A stretch of 38,449 bases of DNA, from contig JAIQFA010000050.1 of the NCBI GenBank assembly GCA_020073525.1, positions 1 through 38,449 of the forward strand, in the 5' to 3' direction. Below, one piece after another: positions 8,185 through 15,991 of this stretch (position 1 is its first letter; every line of letters begins with the position of its first letter). The position numbers and the translations under genes were made by a program. Source of the stretch: Terriglobia bacterium. GTDB taxonomy: Bacteria > Acidobacteriota > Terriglobia > Terriglobales > Acidobacteriaceae. Below the pieces are notes generated by a model. It had not been told where the DNA came from, did no database searches, and saw only the letters and a list, made by a program, of their open reading frames with translations.

Positions 8185-8373
8185 GGTTTCATCTTCTTTA
8201 GCGGTGGTTGGAGATTTCCAGCAAGCGATTTAGATTCAGGGCATTGGACGCGTATGTCTGCCAATTATCTGAGAAGCGAGCGTGCGAGCAAGGGCATTTC
8301 CTTTCAGTACTTGATTGTCCACCACTTACCGCTCATTGCCCCTCCCAAAGCTTTGTGTTAGATTTGCGCCCCC

Positions 8374-9129
8374 ATGAAGATGCTGCTCTCCAAGCTCGGG
8401 TTTGGCACAACGATGGAGGAAGCTCCCGAGATCGTTCAGGGAGAGACGCCGGCGCTTCAGGGCGCGGACATGGCCGTTGCTTATTTCTCTTCGCGCACCG
8501 GCGGCGATCTGCACGATTTTCTACGGGTCAGTCCGAACCGGTTTCTTTTCGGATTGCTCGACGTGGCCGGAAAACGCGAAACCAGCGCCGCCGTGCTGCA
8601 AGCTGCGCAAGCCTGTTTCCGCTCCTCCGCGGAAGAACTCTTCGCCGACGACGAACTGAACGAATCGCATGCAATGATCGAACTGTCGCGCCGCCTGAAT
8701 CTCGAGATCATGCGCGCCGCCGGAGGCGTGCGGAGCTGCCCGGCGTTTGCCGGTTGCTACAACGAAGAACTGGGCACGGTTTGCTATGTGAATGCGGGCC
8801 ACACTCCGGCCCTGCTGCGCGATGACACGAGCATGGTCGAACTGCCGGCGACTGGCCTGCCTCTGGGGTTGTTCTCGCTGGCGCCGACCGACGCCCGCAT
8901 CGTCGGCGTCGGACAAAGGGGTTCGCTGGCGGTGGTCTCCCGCGGCGTGGTGGAGGCCGAGTCAAAGCACGCAGAGTTTGGTCTGGAGGGAGTGAAGAGC
9001 GTCATGCAGGGAGGACCTGCATCGGCCAGGGATCTCTCCCAGAGCATCCTGCGGCGCGTGCAGGACTTCATGCACATGGCCCCGAAACACAACGACGTGA
9101 CCGCACTGGCGCTCACGCGAGGATATTAG
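8374..9129 (+). CDS. Stand-alone SpoIIE/RsbU-type PP2C serine phosphatase
   Basis: A 251-residue protein made only of a PP2C-like SpoIIE catalytic domain. Motifs are LLDVAGKR (metal-binding Asp), CYVNAGHTPALLR, GLPLGLF, SRGVVEAES (equivalent to the usual GVTEA) and PKHNDVTALALTR with the C-terminal metal Asp. In known systems such phosphatases dephosphorylate an STAS anti-anti-sigma protein in a partner-switching cascade. The usual N-terminal sensor (GAF, PAS or receiver) is absent; the first ~35 residues are short and unassigned, so input must come from a partner. No STAS or anti-sigma gene is adjacent. The gene is flanked by repeat-rich spacers, suggesting a single-gene transcript. Confidence 0.85.
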   Translation: MKMLLSKLGFGTTMEEAPEIVQGETPALQGADMAVAYFSSRTGGDLHDFLRVSPNRFLFGLLDVAGKRETSAAVLQAAQACFRSSAEELFADDELNESHAMIELSRRLNLEIMRAAGGVRSCPAFAGCYNEELGTVCYVNAGHTPALLRDDTSMVELPATGLPLGLFSLAPTDARIVGVGQRGSLAVVSRGVVEAESKHAEFGLEGVKSVMQGGPASARDLSQSILRRVQDFMHMAPKHNDVTALALTRGY

Positions 9130-9420
9130 CCGGGCGCTTCTGAGTTTGTTGCGAAGATCGTGCCGTCCGCTGAAACGGACCCGGTTTTGTTCCACCTACC
9201 CTCCCAGCGCTCACGAGTCTGTGTGAGGACTCCTCTTTCGCCGCTCCGCGGCTCTGTCGACTTCCACTCTGCACCCACGGCTTACGCCGTGGGCTATATT
9301 CTTGCGCCGCTTCGCGGCTGGGCCCACGCCCACCCCATTGGCCTCCATGCTACTGGCGGCGTAAAATAGGGAAACAATTTTTCCCTCGGGGTTGCCCCCC
9401 AGGTTTCAAGAGAGCCCTTA
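9130..9420. other. Palindrome-rich spacer upstream of the SurA-like gene
   Basis: No gene is visible. It contains a perfect 8-bp hairpin CCCACGGC-TTAC-GCCGTGGG at 9274-9293 and two CCGC-rich short hairpins (GCCGCTCCGCGGC near 9240 and GCCGCTTCGCGGC near 9306). A CCGCTTCGCGG copy recurs near 19641. The next gene has only a weak ribosome-binding match (AGAGAG) in front of its ATG. Confidence 0.6.
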
Positions 9421-10548
9421 ATGAAAAAGAACAGACTTCTCCTGCTGGTGGCTGTTGGTTACGCGTTATTGCTCCCCTCGCTTTTGTCCGCCGATACCGT
9501 GATCGAAGAGATCATCGCCCGTGTGAACAATGAAATCATTACGCGCACGGAATATGTCCGCAGCCGGGACCAGCTCAAGCAGGAAGTGCAGCAGCAGGAT
9601 CCAGCCAATGCGGACAAGGTTTTTGCCGAGAAGCAGCGCGACGTTCTCCGCGACCTGATTGACCAGCAACTGCTCCTGCAAAAGGGCAAGGATCTCGGCA
9701 TCACCGGTGACACCGAACTCATCAAGCGCCTCGATGAGATGCGCAAGCAGATGAACCTCGGCACCATGGAGGAACTGGAAAAGGCGGCGGAGGCGCAGGG
9801 GGCTTCGTATGAAGAGTTCAAGCAGAACCTGCGCAACCAGATCATCACCCAGCGCGTGATCGGACAGGAAGTCGGTTCGAAAATGGCGATGAACAAGGAC
9901 GACGTGAAGAAGTTTTATGAGGCGCACCGCGCGGAGATGGAGCAGCCGGAGCAGGTTCGCCTGAGCGAAATTCTGATCGCGCCCAAAACACCCGCCAAAC
10001 CGGCCGGGGCTGACGGGAAGCCCGAGCCGCCATCCGAGGCAGAGACGGAGGCGGCGCTCGCCGCTGCCCAGGCCAAAGCCCAGGATCTGCTCGATCAGTT
10101 TCACAAGGGCGCAAAGTTTGCCGACCTGGCGAAAAAGGATTCCAACGGACCCTCGGCGCAAGACGGCGGCGACCTCAGTTATTTCAAGCGCGGCACTCTG
10201 TCGAAAGAATTGGAAGACAAAGTTTTCGCGCTGAAAGCCAACGAAGTCACGGATGTGATTCGCACCAAGCAGGGTTACGTGATCCTGCAGGTGACCGAAC
10301 ATCAGATGGCCGGCATTCCTTCGCTGAAGGAAGTGGAGCCACGCATCCAGGATGCGCTGTACATGCAAAAGCTGCAGCCGGCGTTGCGGGCGTATCTGAC
10401 CACGCTGCGAGAAGAAGCCTACCTTGACTACAAGTCCGGCTATGTCGACTCGGGCGCGAGCGCTAAACAAACCAAGCCGGTCGAGACCACGGCCAAAGAA
10501 ACCAACGCGAAGAAACTGAAAAAGAAGAAGAAGCTCGGGGTGTTTTAG
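9421..10548 (+). CDS. SurA-like periplasmic chaperone / parvulin peptidyl-prolyl isomerase
   Basis: A 375-residue exported protein. A signal peptide (about 1-24, ending LLSA) is followed by a SurA-type N-terminal helical chaperone region (about 28-165; VIEEIIARVNNEIITRTEY is typical) and a parvulin domain (about 175-300) with VRLSEILIA, FADLAKKDSNGPSAQDGGDL and LKANEVTDVIRTKQGYVIL. SurA proteins help unfolded outer-membrane proteins reach the BAM machinery, which fits the large TonB receptor in this window. An Ala/Pro-rich insertion (about 190-220) interrupts the start of the isomerase domain. The C-terminus is very lysine-rich (KKLKKKKKLGVF), not a usual SurA feature. It precedes the YhaM-like gene by about 110 bases. 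Confidence 0.88.
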   Translation: MKKNRLLLLVAVGYALLLPSLLSADTVIEEIIARVNNEIITRTEYVRSRDQLKQEVQQQDPANADKVFAEKQRDVLRDLIDQQLLLQKGKDLGITGDTELIKRLDEMRKQMNLGTMEELEKAAEAQGASYEEFKQNLRNQIITQRVIGQEVGSKMAMNKDDVKKFYEAHRAEMEQPEQVRLSEILIAPKTPAKPAGADGKPEPPSEAETEAALAAAQAKAQDLLDQFHKGAKFADLAKKDSNGPSAQDGGDLSYFKRGTLSKELEDKVFALKANEVTDVIRTKQGYVILQVTEHQMAGIPSLKEVEPRIQDALYMQKLQPALRAYLTTLREEAYLDYKSGYVDSGASAKQTKPVETTAKETNAKKLKKKKKLGVF

Positions 10549-10583
10549 GCTAATCTTGGCTGCGCGCTCTTGCAGGCGGCGCA

Positions 10584-10597
10584 GCCCCTAAAGGGGC
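10584..10597. repeat. Short hairpin GCCCC-TAAA-GGGGC
   Basis: A perfect 5-bp stem with a TAAA loop about 36 bases after the SurA-like stop, overlapping a wider GC-rich imperfect palindrome from about 10560. Hairpins with TAAA or TGAA loops recur at 20372-20383, 24588-24601 and 24622-24639. It may help end or stabilise transcripts; there is no T-run. Confidence 0.5.
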
Positions 10598-10658
10598 GTC
10601 CGATTCACAAGGCTTGCGGCATCGCTTTATGCCCTGATACGAAATTTTGCGGAGGCTC

Positions 10659-11750
10659 ATGAAAGAGTTTTTTATCTCCGACTGTTCCCAGCAGGAAAAC
10701 AAGATCATCACCTCGAGCTTCGTGGTGGCTTCGAAGCAGGTGAAAGCCAAGAAAAATGGCGAGCCCTACCTCGCCTTAGTCCTCGCCGACCGCACCGGGC
10801 AGATCGAAGCCAAGATGTGGGACAACGTCGAAGAATTCATCGCGGTTTTCGAGCAGGACGACTTTCTCAAAATCAAAGGGCTCATCAACAAATACAAGAA
10901 TCGTTTTCAGCTCACGATTCACAAGCTGCGGCGCATGGAAGAAGCTGATATCGACTTCACGGACTACCTGCCCAAAACCTCCAAGGACATTGGCGAACTC
11001 TGGCGAACTCTGACCGAGTTTGTGGCCACCTTTCAGAATCCGCACCTGAAATCGCTGGTGGAGTTGTTCATGGCGGACCCGGAAATTGCCGAGCGCTACC
11101 GCAATGCGCCCGCAGCCAAGACGCTGCATCACGCCTATATCGGCGGACTGCTCGATCACGTTGTGTCGCTGTTCCGCTCCTGCGATCTGATGTGCCGCAA
11201 CTATCCCCAGATCAATCGCGACTTGCTGTTGACGGGAGCGTTTCTCCATGACGTCGGAAAAATCCAGGAACTGACCTACAACCGCGCGTTTTCCTACACC
11301 ACGCGCGGCCAGTTGCTCGGGCACATGATCATCGAACTGGAGATGCTGCAGGCCAAGCTGGCAAAACTGCCTGGCTTTCCAGCGGAATTGAAGACTTTGC
11401 TCGAACATCTGATCATCAGCCATCACGGGCAATACGAATTCGGGTCGCCCAAGTTGCCGATGTTTCCCGAGGCGCTGATGCTCCACTATCTTGACGATCT
11501 TGATTCCAAGATGGAGGCGATGCGCGCGCACTTCGAACGCGAGGCGGATCTCGGCGGACCCTGGACTGGCTATAACGCGTCCCTGGGACGCCCGCTGCTT
11601 GATTCCAGGAAATTCATACAAGGGGAGAAAGCGCCCGCCGCCCGCGCGGCTGGGGAGGATTCCACCGCGCGACCAGCCACGCCCGCAACGCCCGAAGCTC
11701 CGACTTCCGAAGGGCCTGCGCTTGATCTGTTCAGCGAACAGAAAGCGTAG
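10659..11750 (+). CDS. YhaM-like 3'-5' exoribonuclease (OB-fold plus HD domain)
   Basis: A 363-residue protein with an N-terminal OB-fold nucleic-acid-binding domain (about 1-105; FVVASKQVKAKKNGEPYLAL and DRTGQIEAKMWDN are typical of this family) and an HD phosphohydrolase domain (about 145-310) with LLDHVVSL, GAFLHDVGKIQEL and HLIISHHGQYEFGSP. YhaM/CBF1-type enzymes are metal-dependent 3'-5' exonucleases acting on RNA or DNA. The C-terminal 55 residues are Ala/Pro-rich, apparently disordered, and end ALDLFSEQKA. The ATG at 10659 has GGAGG three bases upstream; a TTG four codons earlier overlaps that site and was rejected. It probably acts in the cytoplasm. Confidence 0.87.
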   Translation: MKEFFISDCSQQENKIITSSFVVASKQVKAKKNGEPYLALVLADRTGQIEAKMWDNVEEFIAVFEQDDFLKIKGLINKYKNRFQLTIHKLRRMEEADIDFTDYLPKTSKDIGELWRTLTEFVATFQNPHLKSLVELFMADPEIAERYRNAPAAKTLHHAYIGGLLDHVVSLFRSCDLMCRNYPQINRDLLLTGAFLHDVGKIQELTYNRAFSYTTRGQLLGHMIIELEMLQAKLAKLPGFPAELKTLLEHLIISHHGQYEFGSPKLPMFPEALMLHYLDDLDSKMEAMRAHFEREADLGGPWTGYNASLGRPLLDSRKFIQGEKAPAARAAGEDSTARPATPATPEAPTSEGPALDLFSEQKA

Positions 11751-11858
11751 GGAACAAAACCAGCCTTGAACGGCGAATCGCCCTGTCGAGTTTGCACACT
11801 TTGCCTGCTTGGATTACAGTTTTGGCCTCAACAATTCTTAATTTCGGAGGGGAAGATT

Positions 11859-12548
11859 ATGCGTTCTCGTGCGCTGTATATGCTCTCGATTCTTCTGCTG
11901 TTTACGCTCGTGGCTTGTTCGAGCAAGCCGGCCGATACAGCCTCCAACTCCGCCAACAATACGGCAGCGTCGAACAGTGCGGGTGGGAATGCGATGAGTT
12001 CTCCCGCTGCACCAGCGGCGCCGGAGCCGCAACCGGTGGTCGTGCCCGCGGGCACGACTTTGACCGTAAGGCTGGGACAATCGGTGGGGTCAAAAATCAG
12101 CTCGCCGGGTGACTCTTTTAGTGCCACGCTAGCTTCCGCCGTGAGCGTGGATGGCAATCCCGCGATTCCAGCGGGGGCGAGGGTCGTCGGTACGGTTGTG
12201 GACGCGAAGCCCTTGGGAAGGTTCAAGGGCGGCGCAGTACTGGAACTCAGGCTGACCTCCATCACGGTAAACGGGACAGAGAAGACGATCGAAACCTCCG
12301 CTATCGAACGCACGCAGAAGGGCAAAGGCAAGCGGACTGCGGTGCTGGCGGGCGGCGGCACAGCCCTGGGCGCGATTGTCGGCGGGTTGGCCGGCGGAGG
12401 GAAGGGCGCAGCGATCGGCGCGCTTGCTGGCGGCGGCGCGGGTGCTGGCGGAGCCGCATTCACTGGCAATAAAGAGATCGTTATTCCAGCAGAGTCCGCG
12501 CTCAGCTTCAGGCTCAAGTCTTCGCTGGAAGTGATACCGGCAAAGTAG
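11859..12548 (+). CDS. Glycine-rich lipoprotein with C-terminal glycine-zipper-like region
   Basis: A 229-residue predicted lipoprotein. A hydrophobic signal (LYMLSILLLFTLVAC) ends in a lipobox with Cys20. A Ser/Asn/Ala-rich linker (21-60) follows, then a beta-rich domain (about 60-145; VPAGTTLTVRLGQSVGSKIS, then SFSATLASAV and IPAGARVVGTVV), then a small-residue run of alternating Gly/Ala (about 155-205) that resembles a glycine zipper. Such domains occur in outer-membrane-associated lipoproteins. The ATG is preceded by GGAGGGGAAG; the frame extends 31 codons upstream but that part is not protein-like. Function unknown. The 12552 inverted-repeat element starts three bases after the stop. Confidence 0.75.
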   Translation: MRSRALYMLSILLLFTLVACSSKPADTASNSANNTAASNSAGGNAMSSPAAPAAPEPQPVVVPAGTTLTVRLGQSVGSKISSPGDSFSATLASAVSVDGNPAIPAGARVVGTVVDAKPLGRFKGGAVLELRLTSITVNGTEKTIETSAIERTQKGKGKRTAVLAGGGTALGAIVGGLAGGGKGAAIGALAGGGAGAGGAAFTGNKEIVIPAESALSFRLKSSLEVIPAK

Positions 12549-12551
12549 GTA

Positions 12552-12612
12552 GTCGTTAGTCGTTGGTCCCTCGCAAGAAATTGCGAACGATTAGCGACCA
12601 ACGACTAACGAC
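12552..12612. repeat. Inverted-repeat element with GTCGTTA heptads
   Basis: A perfect 17-bp inverted repeat, GTCGTTAGTCGTTGGTC at 12552-12568 and its complement at 12596-12612. Two heptad units (GTCGTTA, GTCGTTG) make the arm, and a nested stem CGCAA-GAAA-TTGCG sits in the interior. It begins three bases after the lipoprotein stop and ends eight bases before the HAD start codon, so it occupies the whole spacer; no Shine-Dalgarno is left for the HAD gene. Confidence 0.85.
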
Positions 12613-12620
12613 CATTCCCG

Positions 12621-13343
12621 ATGGATTTCTCACGTTTCACCACCATCAGCTTTGACTGCTATGGCACCCTGATCGAATGGGAGGCGGGGATTCTGCCTGT
12701 GTTGCGAACTGTCCTCGCGAACCATGGTCAACGAGTGTCGGACGGCGAGATTCTCGAACTCTACGGGGAATTCGAGGCCGATGCAGAGGGCGGCCCCTAC
12801 CAACGCTACCGGGAGGTATTGCAATCCGTAGTGCGGGCATTTGCGGATCGCTTTCACTTCCAGGCCAGTCTCGCCGAGATCCACTCGCTGCACGAATCAG
12901 TGTCTGCGTGGCCGCCCTTTCCGGATACGGTGGACGCGCTGCGTGAACTTCAGAAGCGCTACAAGCTTGTCGTAATTTCCAATATTGACGACGATCTGTT
13001 TGCGGAGACGCGGAAACATCTGGGCGTGGAATTTGATGGCGTGATTACCGCAGAACAGGCGAGGAGCTACAAACCTTCCCTGAATAACTTTCAGATGGCC
13101 TTACGAACCCTCGCGCTTTCCCCAGACCGCCTGCTGCACGTGGGGCAGAGCATCTATCACGACGTGGTACCGGCACGGTCATTGGGGATCTCCACGGTAT
13201 GGGTAAATCGGAAATCGGCTCGTCCTGGGATTGGCGCGGTGCGCGCCTCCGAAGGACGCCCGGATCTGCAGGTTCCCGATCTTGCCAGCCTCGTGGCAAC
13301 CGTCATGAAACCTGAGCAAGATGAGTCGGTAGGGGAACGCTAG
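12621..13343 (+). CDS. HAD-superfamily hydrolase, haloacid dehalogenase type II-like
   Basis: A 240-residue protein with HAD motifs in order: nucleophile Asp12 in ISFDCYGTLIEW, motif II Ser in VVISNIDDD, motif III Lys in ARSYKPSLNNF and motif IV in LHVGQSIYHDVVPA. The FDCYGTLI opening and the SYKPS-x-N-F block are characteristic of the type II haloacid-dehalogenase-like subfamily, which acts on 2-haloacids or, more often, unknown phosphate esters. The alpha-helical cap lies between about residues 18 and 95. Substrate cannot be deduced. There is no ribosome-binding site, because a repeat element fills the 72 bases before the ATG. A GC hairpin follows the stop. Confidence 0.82.
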   Translation: MDFSRFTTISFDCYGTLIEWEAGILPVLRTVLANHGQRVSDGEILELYGEFEADAEGGPYQRYREVLQSVVRAFADRFHFQASLAEIHSLHESVSAWPPFPDTVDALRELQKRYKLVVISNIDDDLFAETRKHLGVEFDGVITAEQARSYKPSLNNFQMALRTLALSPDRLLHVGQSIYHDVVPARSLGISTVWVNRKSARPGIGAVRASEGRPDLQVPDLASLVATVMKPEQDESVGER

Positions 13344-13354
13344 GCTCGCTGTCC

Positions 13355-13375
13355 AGCCGGGCGGGGCGCCCGGCT
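13355..13375. terminator. GC-rich hairpin between convergent genes
   Basis: A perfect 9-bp stem AGCCGGGCG/CGCCCGGCT with a GGG loop, 12 bases after the HAD stop and 22 bases beyond the end of the convergent LuxR-type regulator. There is no T-run, so it is only terminator-like; its position suggests it serves both transcripts. Confidence 0.5.
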
Positions 13376-13397
13376 CTCCACCAGCAAACTCGTGACA

Positions 13398-14102
13398 CTA
13401 GTTCATCGGGACCGGCAGTGGAAGAATTTTCTTCTGGATGGCGACCGTCACCAGCTGGGCTTTGTTGTGAATATCGAGTTTCCGCATCAGGTTGAACTTG
13501 TGCGCTTCCACGGTTTTTGTGCTGACACCCAGGGCGACCGCCGCTTTCTTCACGGTGTAGCCCTCGGCCAGCAACTTCATCACTTCGCGCTCGCGCAGAG
13601 TCAGAGTACTCCTCCGCAGCGGGATCCCTGTCGTCCGGTTGCGCAACTTCGAGTCGTCTTTCAACTTGTTCTGGACCTGCGGACTCACGGACCGGCCGCC
13701 GCGATGCACTTCCCGCAGCGCGCCCAACAATAGTGGCGCCGGAGTATCTTTCAGCAAGTATCCGCTGGCGCCCGAGCGCAGGGCCTGCTGCACATACTCC
13801 CGATCTTCATGCATGGTCAGGTAAACGATGCGGGTCCCGGCACAGTGTTCTTCGATGAGGTGTGCGGCTTCGAACGATGACATGCCGGGCATGCTGATAT
13901 CCAGCAATACCAGATCGGGGCGGTGCTCCAGGACCAGTTTGAGGGCCTCAGCGGCATCGCTGGCTTCGCCCACCACGGAAAAATCGGGAGCGTCCTCCAG
14001 CAGGCGGCGCACGCCATAGCGCAGCATGGCGTGATCGTCGGCGATCACGCAGCGAATACACTCGGAAACGTCCGTAGGAAACGGACCAGCCTTGGTCAAC
14101 AT
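13398..14102 (-). CDS. NarL/FixJ-type response regulator (receiver plus LuxR HTH)
   Basis: A 234-residue two-domain regulator. The receiver (about 15-130) has the acidic pair Asp22-Asp23 in IADDHAMLRYG, phosphoacceptor Asp68 in LLDISMPG, Thr in IVYLTMHED and Lys in YLLKDTPA. After a basic linker, the LuxR-type helix-turn-helix (about 165-222) reads LTLREREVMKLLAEG, then KKAAVALGVSTKTVEAHK. Phosphorylation by a histidine kinase is expected to promote dimerisation and DNA binding; no kinase gene is adjacent. The ATG at 14102 is chosen over a TTG two codons earlier; neither has a strong ribosome-binding site. It is divergent from aroC. Confidence 0.9.
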   Translation of the reverse strand: MLTKAGPFPTDVSECIRCVIADDHAMLRYGVRRLLEDAPDFSVVGEASDAAEALKLVLEHRPDLVLLDISMPGMSSFEAAHLIEEHCAGTRIVYLTMHEDREYVQQALRSGASGYLLKDTPAPLLLGALREVHRGGRSVSPQVQNKLKDDSKLRNRTTGIPLRRSTLTLREREVMKLLAEGYTVKKAAVALGVSTKTVEAHKFNLMRKLDIHNKAQLVTVAIQKKILPLPVPMN

Positions 14103-14271
14103 GAACAAAACCCTCGCGTCTTGTGACGAAGTGACGCGATCAGTCTGAAACCCCGGGTCGTCCGGCGACTACCGGCACAAAATGCTCTTCTATTGTACCT
14201 GCGCGAACCCCGCCTCCGCCAAGAAATCAAGGGGAGCCGAACCTTCTTCTTCATTTACAATGCCTCTTCAC

Positions 14272-15447
14272 ATGTTGCGCTACTTCACTTCCGGAGAGTC
14301 CCACGGCGAGGCGCTGGTTGCATTTCTTTCCGGGCTGCCGGCTGGGTTGTCGGTGGACCAGGCATTTGTGGATCGCGAACTATGGCGGCGGCAGCAGGGC
14401 TTTGGACGCGGCGGGCGCATGAAAATCGAAACCGACCGGGCCCATTTTCTCTCGGGAGTGCATCACGGCAAGACAATCGGCTCGCCGATCGCAGTGATGC
14501 TGGAGAATCGCGACTGGCAGAACTGGAAAGAATCGCTGCCGGTGGAGACGGGCGATCCGGAGAAACACAAGCGGGTGGCGTCGCCGCGCCCAGGACATGC
14601 CGATCTGGCGGGAGCTTTGAAGTACGATTTCACGGAAGCGCGCTATGTGCTGGAGCGCGCTTCGGCCCGGGAGTCGGCGGCGCGGGTTGCGATTGGTGCG
14701 CTTGCCAAGTTGCTGCTGCGCGAGTTAGGCATCGAAGTTCTGAGCCATGTGATTGCCGTGGGCGCAGTTTCGATTGCGGATCGGGAAATCCCGTGGGAGC
14801 AGATTGAGCCGCTGTCGCAAAAGGACGAGGTGTTGCTGTCTTGCACCGACGCCGATGCCGAGCAGCGCATGAAAGAAGAGGTCGATAAGGTTCTGCGCAC
14901 GGGCGATTCCGTGGGCGGAGTGTTCGAGGTGGTGGCGCACAACGTTCCGCCCGGCCTCGGCACATATGTTCAATGGGACGAGCGACTGGATGCGCTGCTG
15001 GCCGCGGCGGTCATGTCGTTGCAGGCGGTAAAGGCAGTCGAAATTGGAAGCGGCATTCAGGCAGCGCATTCGCCGGGGTCGGCCGTGCATGATGAAATCG
15101 GTTATCAAAGCGACACGGGATTCGCCGGCTTCACGCGCACGCGCAACAATGCCGGAGGGCTGGAGGGCGGCGTCTCTAATGGGCAGGAGATCCGGGTGCG
15201 CGGCTATTTGAAACCCATCTCCACGTTGCGGCGTCCGTTGCAGTCGGTGGACTTCACCACGCGCGAGCCGGTGAAGGCAGCCTACGAGCGCTCGGACGTA
15301 TGCGTGGTGCCCGCCGCCGGCGTGGCGGCCGAGGCGATGGTCGCGCTCACACTGGCGCGGTGCGCGCTCGAGAAATTCGGCGGCGATTCATTGCGGGAAA
15401 CGAAACGAAATTTTCAAGGCTATCTGGAACAACTGAAACACTACTAA
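14272..15447 (+). CDS. aroC: Chorismate synthase
   Basis: A 391-residue enzyme that makes chorismate from 5-enolpyruvylshikimate-3-phosphate using reduced FMN, the last step of the shared aromatic pathway. The start MLRYFTSGESHGEALVA carries the first family signature (GESHG). Further signatures are FGRGGRMKIETD, SPRPGHADLAGALKYDF, ERASARESAARVAIGA and TRTRNNAGGLEGGVSNG. Length is normal. The ATG at 14272 gives the canonical N-terminus; an ATG four codons earlier (14260) and a longer upstream frame also exist but are not conserved in character. It begins a same-strand run aroC-def-(repeat)-fmt-rsmB, with def 21 bases downstream. Confidence 0.96.
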   Translation: MLRYFTSGESHGEALVAFLSGLPAGLSVDQAFVDRELWRRQQGFGRGGRMKIETDRAHFLSGVHHGKTIGSPIAVMLENRDWQNWKESLPVETGDPEKHKRVASPRPGHADLAGALKYDFTEARYVLERASARESAARVAIGALAKLLLRELGIEVLSHVIAVGAVSIADREIPWEQIEPLSQKDEVLLSCTDADAEQRMKEEVDKVLRTGDSVGGVFEVVAHNVPPGLGTYVQWDERLDALLAAAVMSLQAVKAVEIGSGIQAAHSPGSAVHDEIGYQSDTGFAGFTRTRNNAGGLEGGVSNGQEIRVRGYLKPISTLRRPLQSVDFTTREPVKAAYERSDVCVVPAAGVAAEAMVALTLARCALEKFGGDSLRETKRNFQGYLEQLKHY

Positions 15448-15468
15448 TCCGAGACTAGTAAACCCAAA

Positions 15469-15978
15469 ATGATTTACCCCATTGTGAAATTTGGCGATCC
15501 GGTCCTGGAGAAATCCGCGGTCGAGGTGACTACGTTCGACGACGAGCTCAAAAAGCTCATCGAAGACATGTTCGAGTCGATGTATGCGGCTCGCGGTGTC
15601 GGTCTGGCGGCTCCACAGATTGGCATCTCGAAACGAATCGCCGTCGTGGATGTGACGTTCAAGGAAGATCCCGACGCCAAGATGGTCCTGATCAATCCCG
15701 TAATCACTCACAAAGAAGGCCGGCAGAGGAGCACCGAAGGCTGCCTGAGCATTCCCGAATTTCGCGAGGATGTAACGCGGGCCAAAATTGTGACGGTACG
15801 CGCGCAGAATCTGAACGGCAAGTTTTTCGAGCACACCGGAGAAGACTTGCTGGCGCGGGCCTTCTTGCATGAAACGGATCACCTGAACGGCAAGCTGTAC
15901 ATCTCGCACGTCAGCGCGCTGAAGCGCGACCTCATCAAGCGGAAGATTAAGAAGCTGGTGAAGGCCGGAGAGTGGTAG
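15469..15978 (+). CDS. def: Peptide deformylase
   Basis: A 169-residue enzyme that removes the N-terminal formyl group from new proteins in the cytoplasm. The three deformylase motifs are intact: GVGLAAPQIG (43-52), EGCLSIPE with metal-ligand Cys92, and HETDHLNG with ligands His134 and His138 and catalytic Glu135. Length matches the family. The ATG is 21 bases after aroC; the upstream sequence has no strong ribosome-binding site. It is followed by fmt and rsmB, the common deformylase/formyltransferase gene group, interrupted here by the 15992-16319 repeat-bracketed element. Confidence 0.96.
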   Translation: MIYPIVKFGDPVLEKSAVEVTTFDDELKKLIEDMFESMYAARGVGLAAPQIGISKRIAVVDVTFKEDPDAKMVLINPVITHKEGRQRSTEGCLSIPEFREDVTRAKIVTVRAQNLNGKFFEHTGEDLLARAFLHETDHLNGKLYISHVSALKRDLIKRKIKKLVKAGEW

Positions 15979-15991
15979 AAGGGCAGGTCTT

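Noticed and set aside
14182..14271. Longer N-terminus for chorismate synthase
   Set aside because: The first 30 codons look non-coding; the family's canonical start MLRYFTSGESHG begins at 14272.
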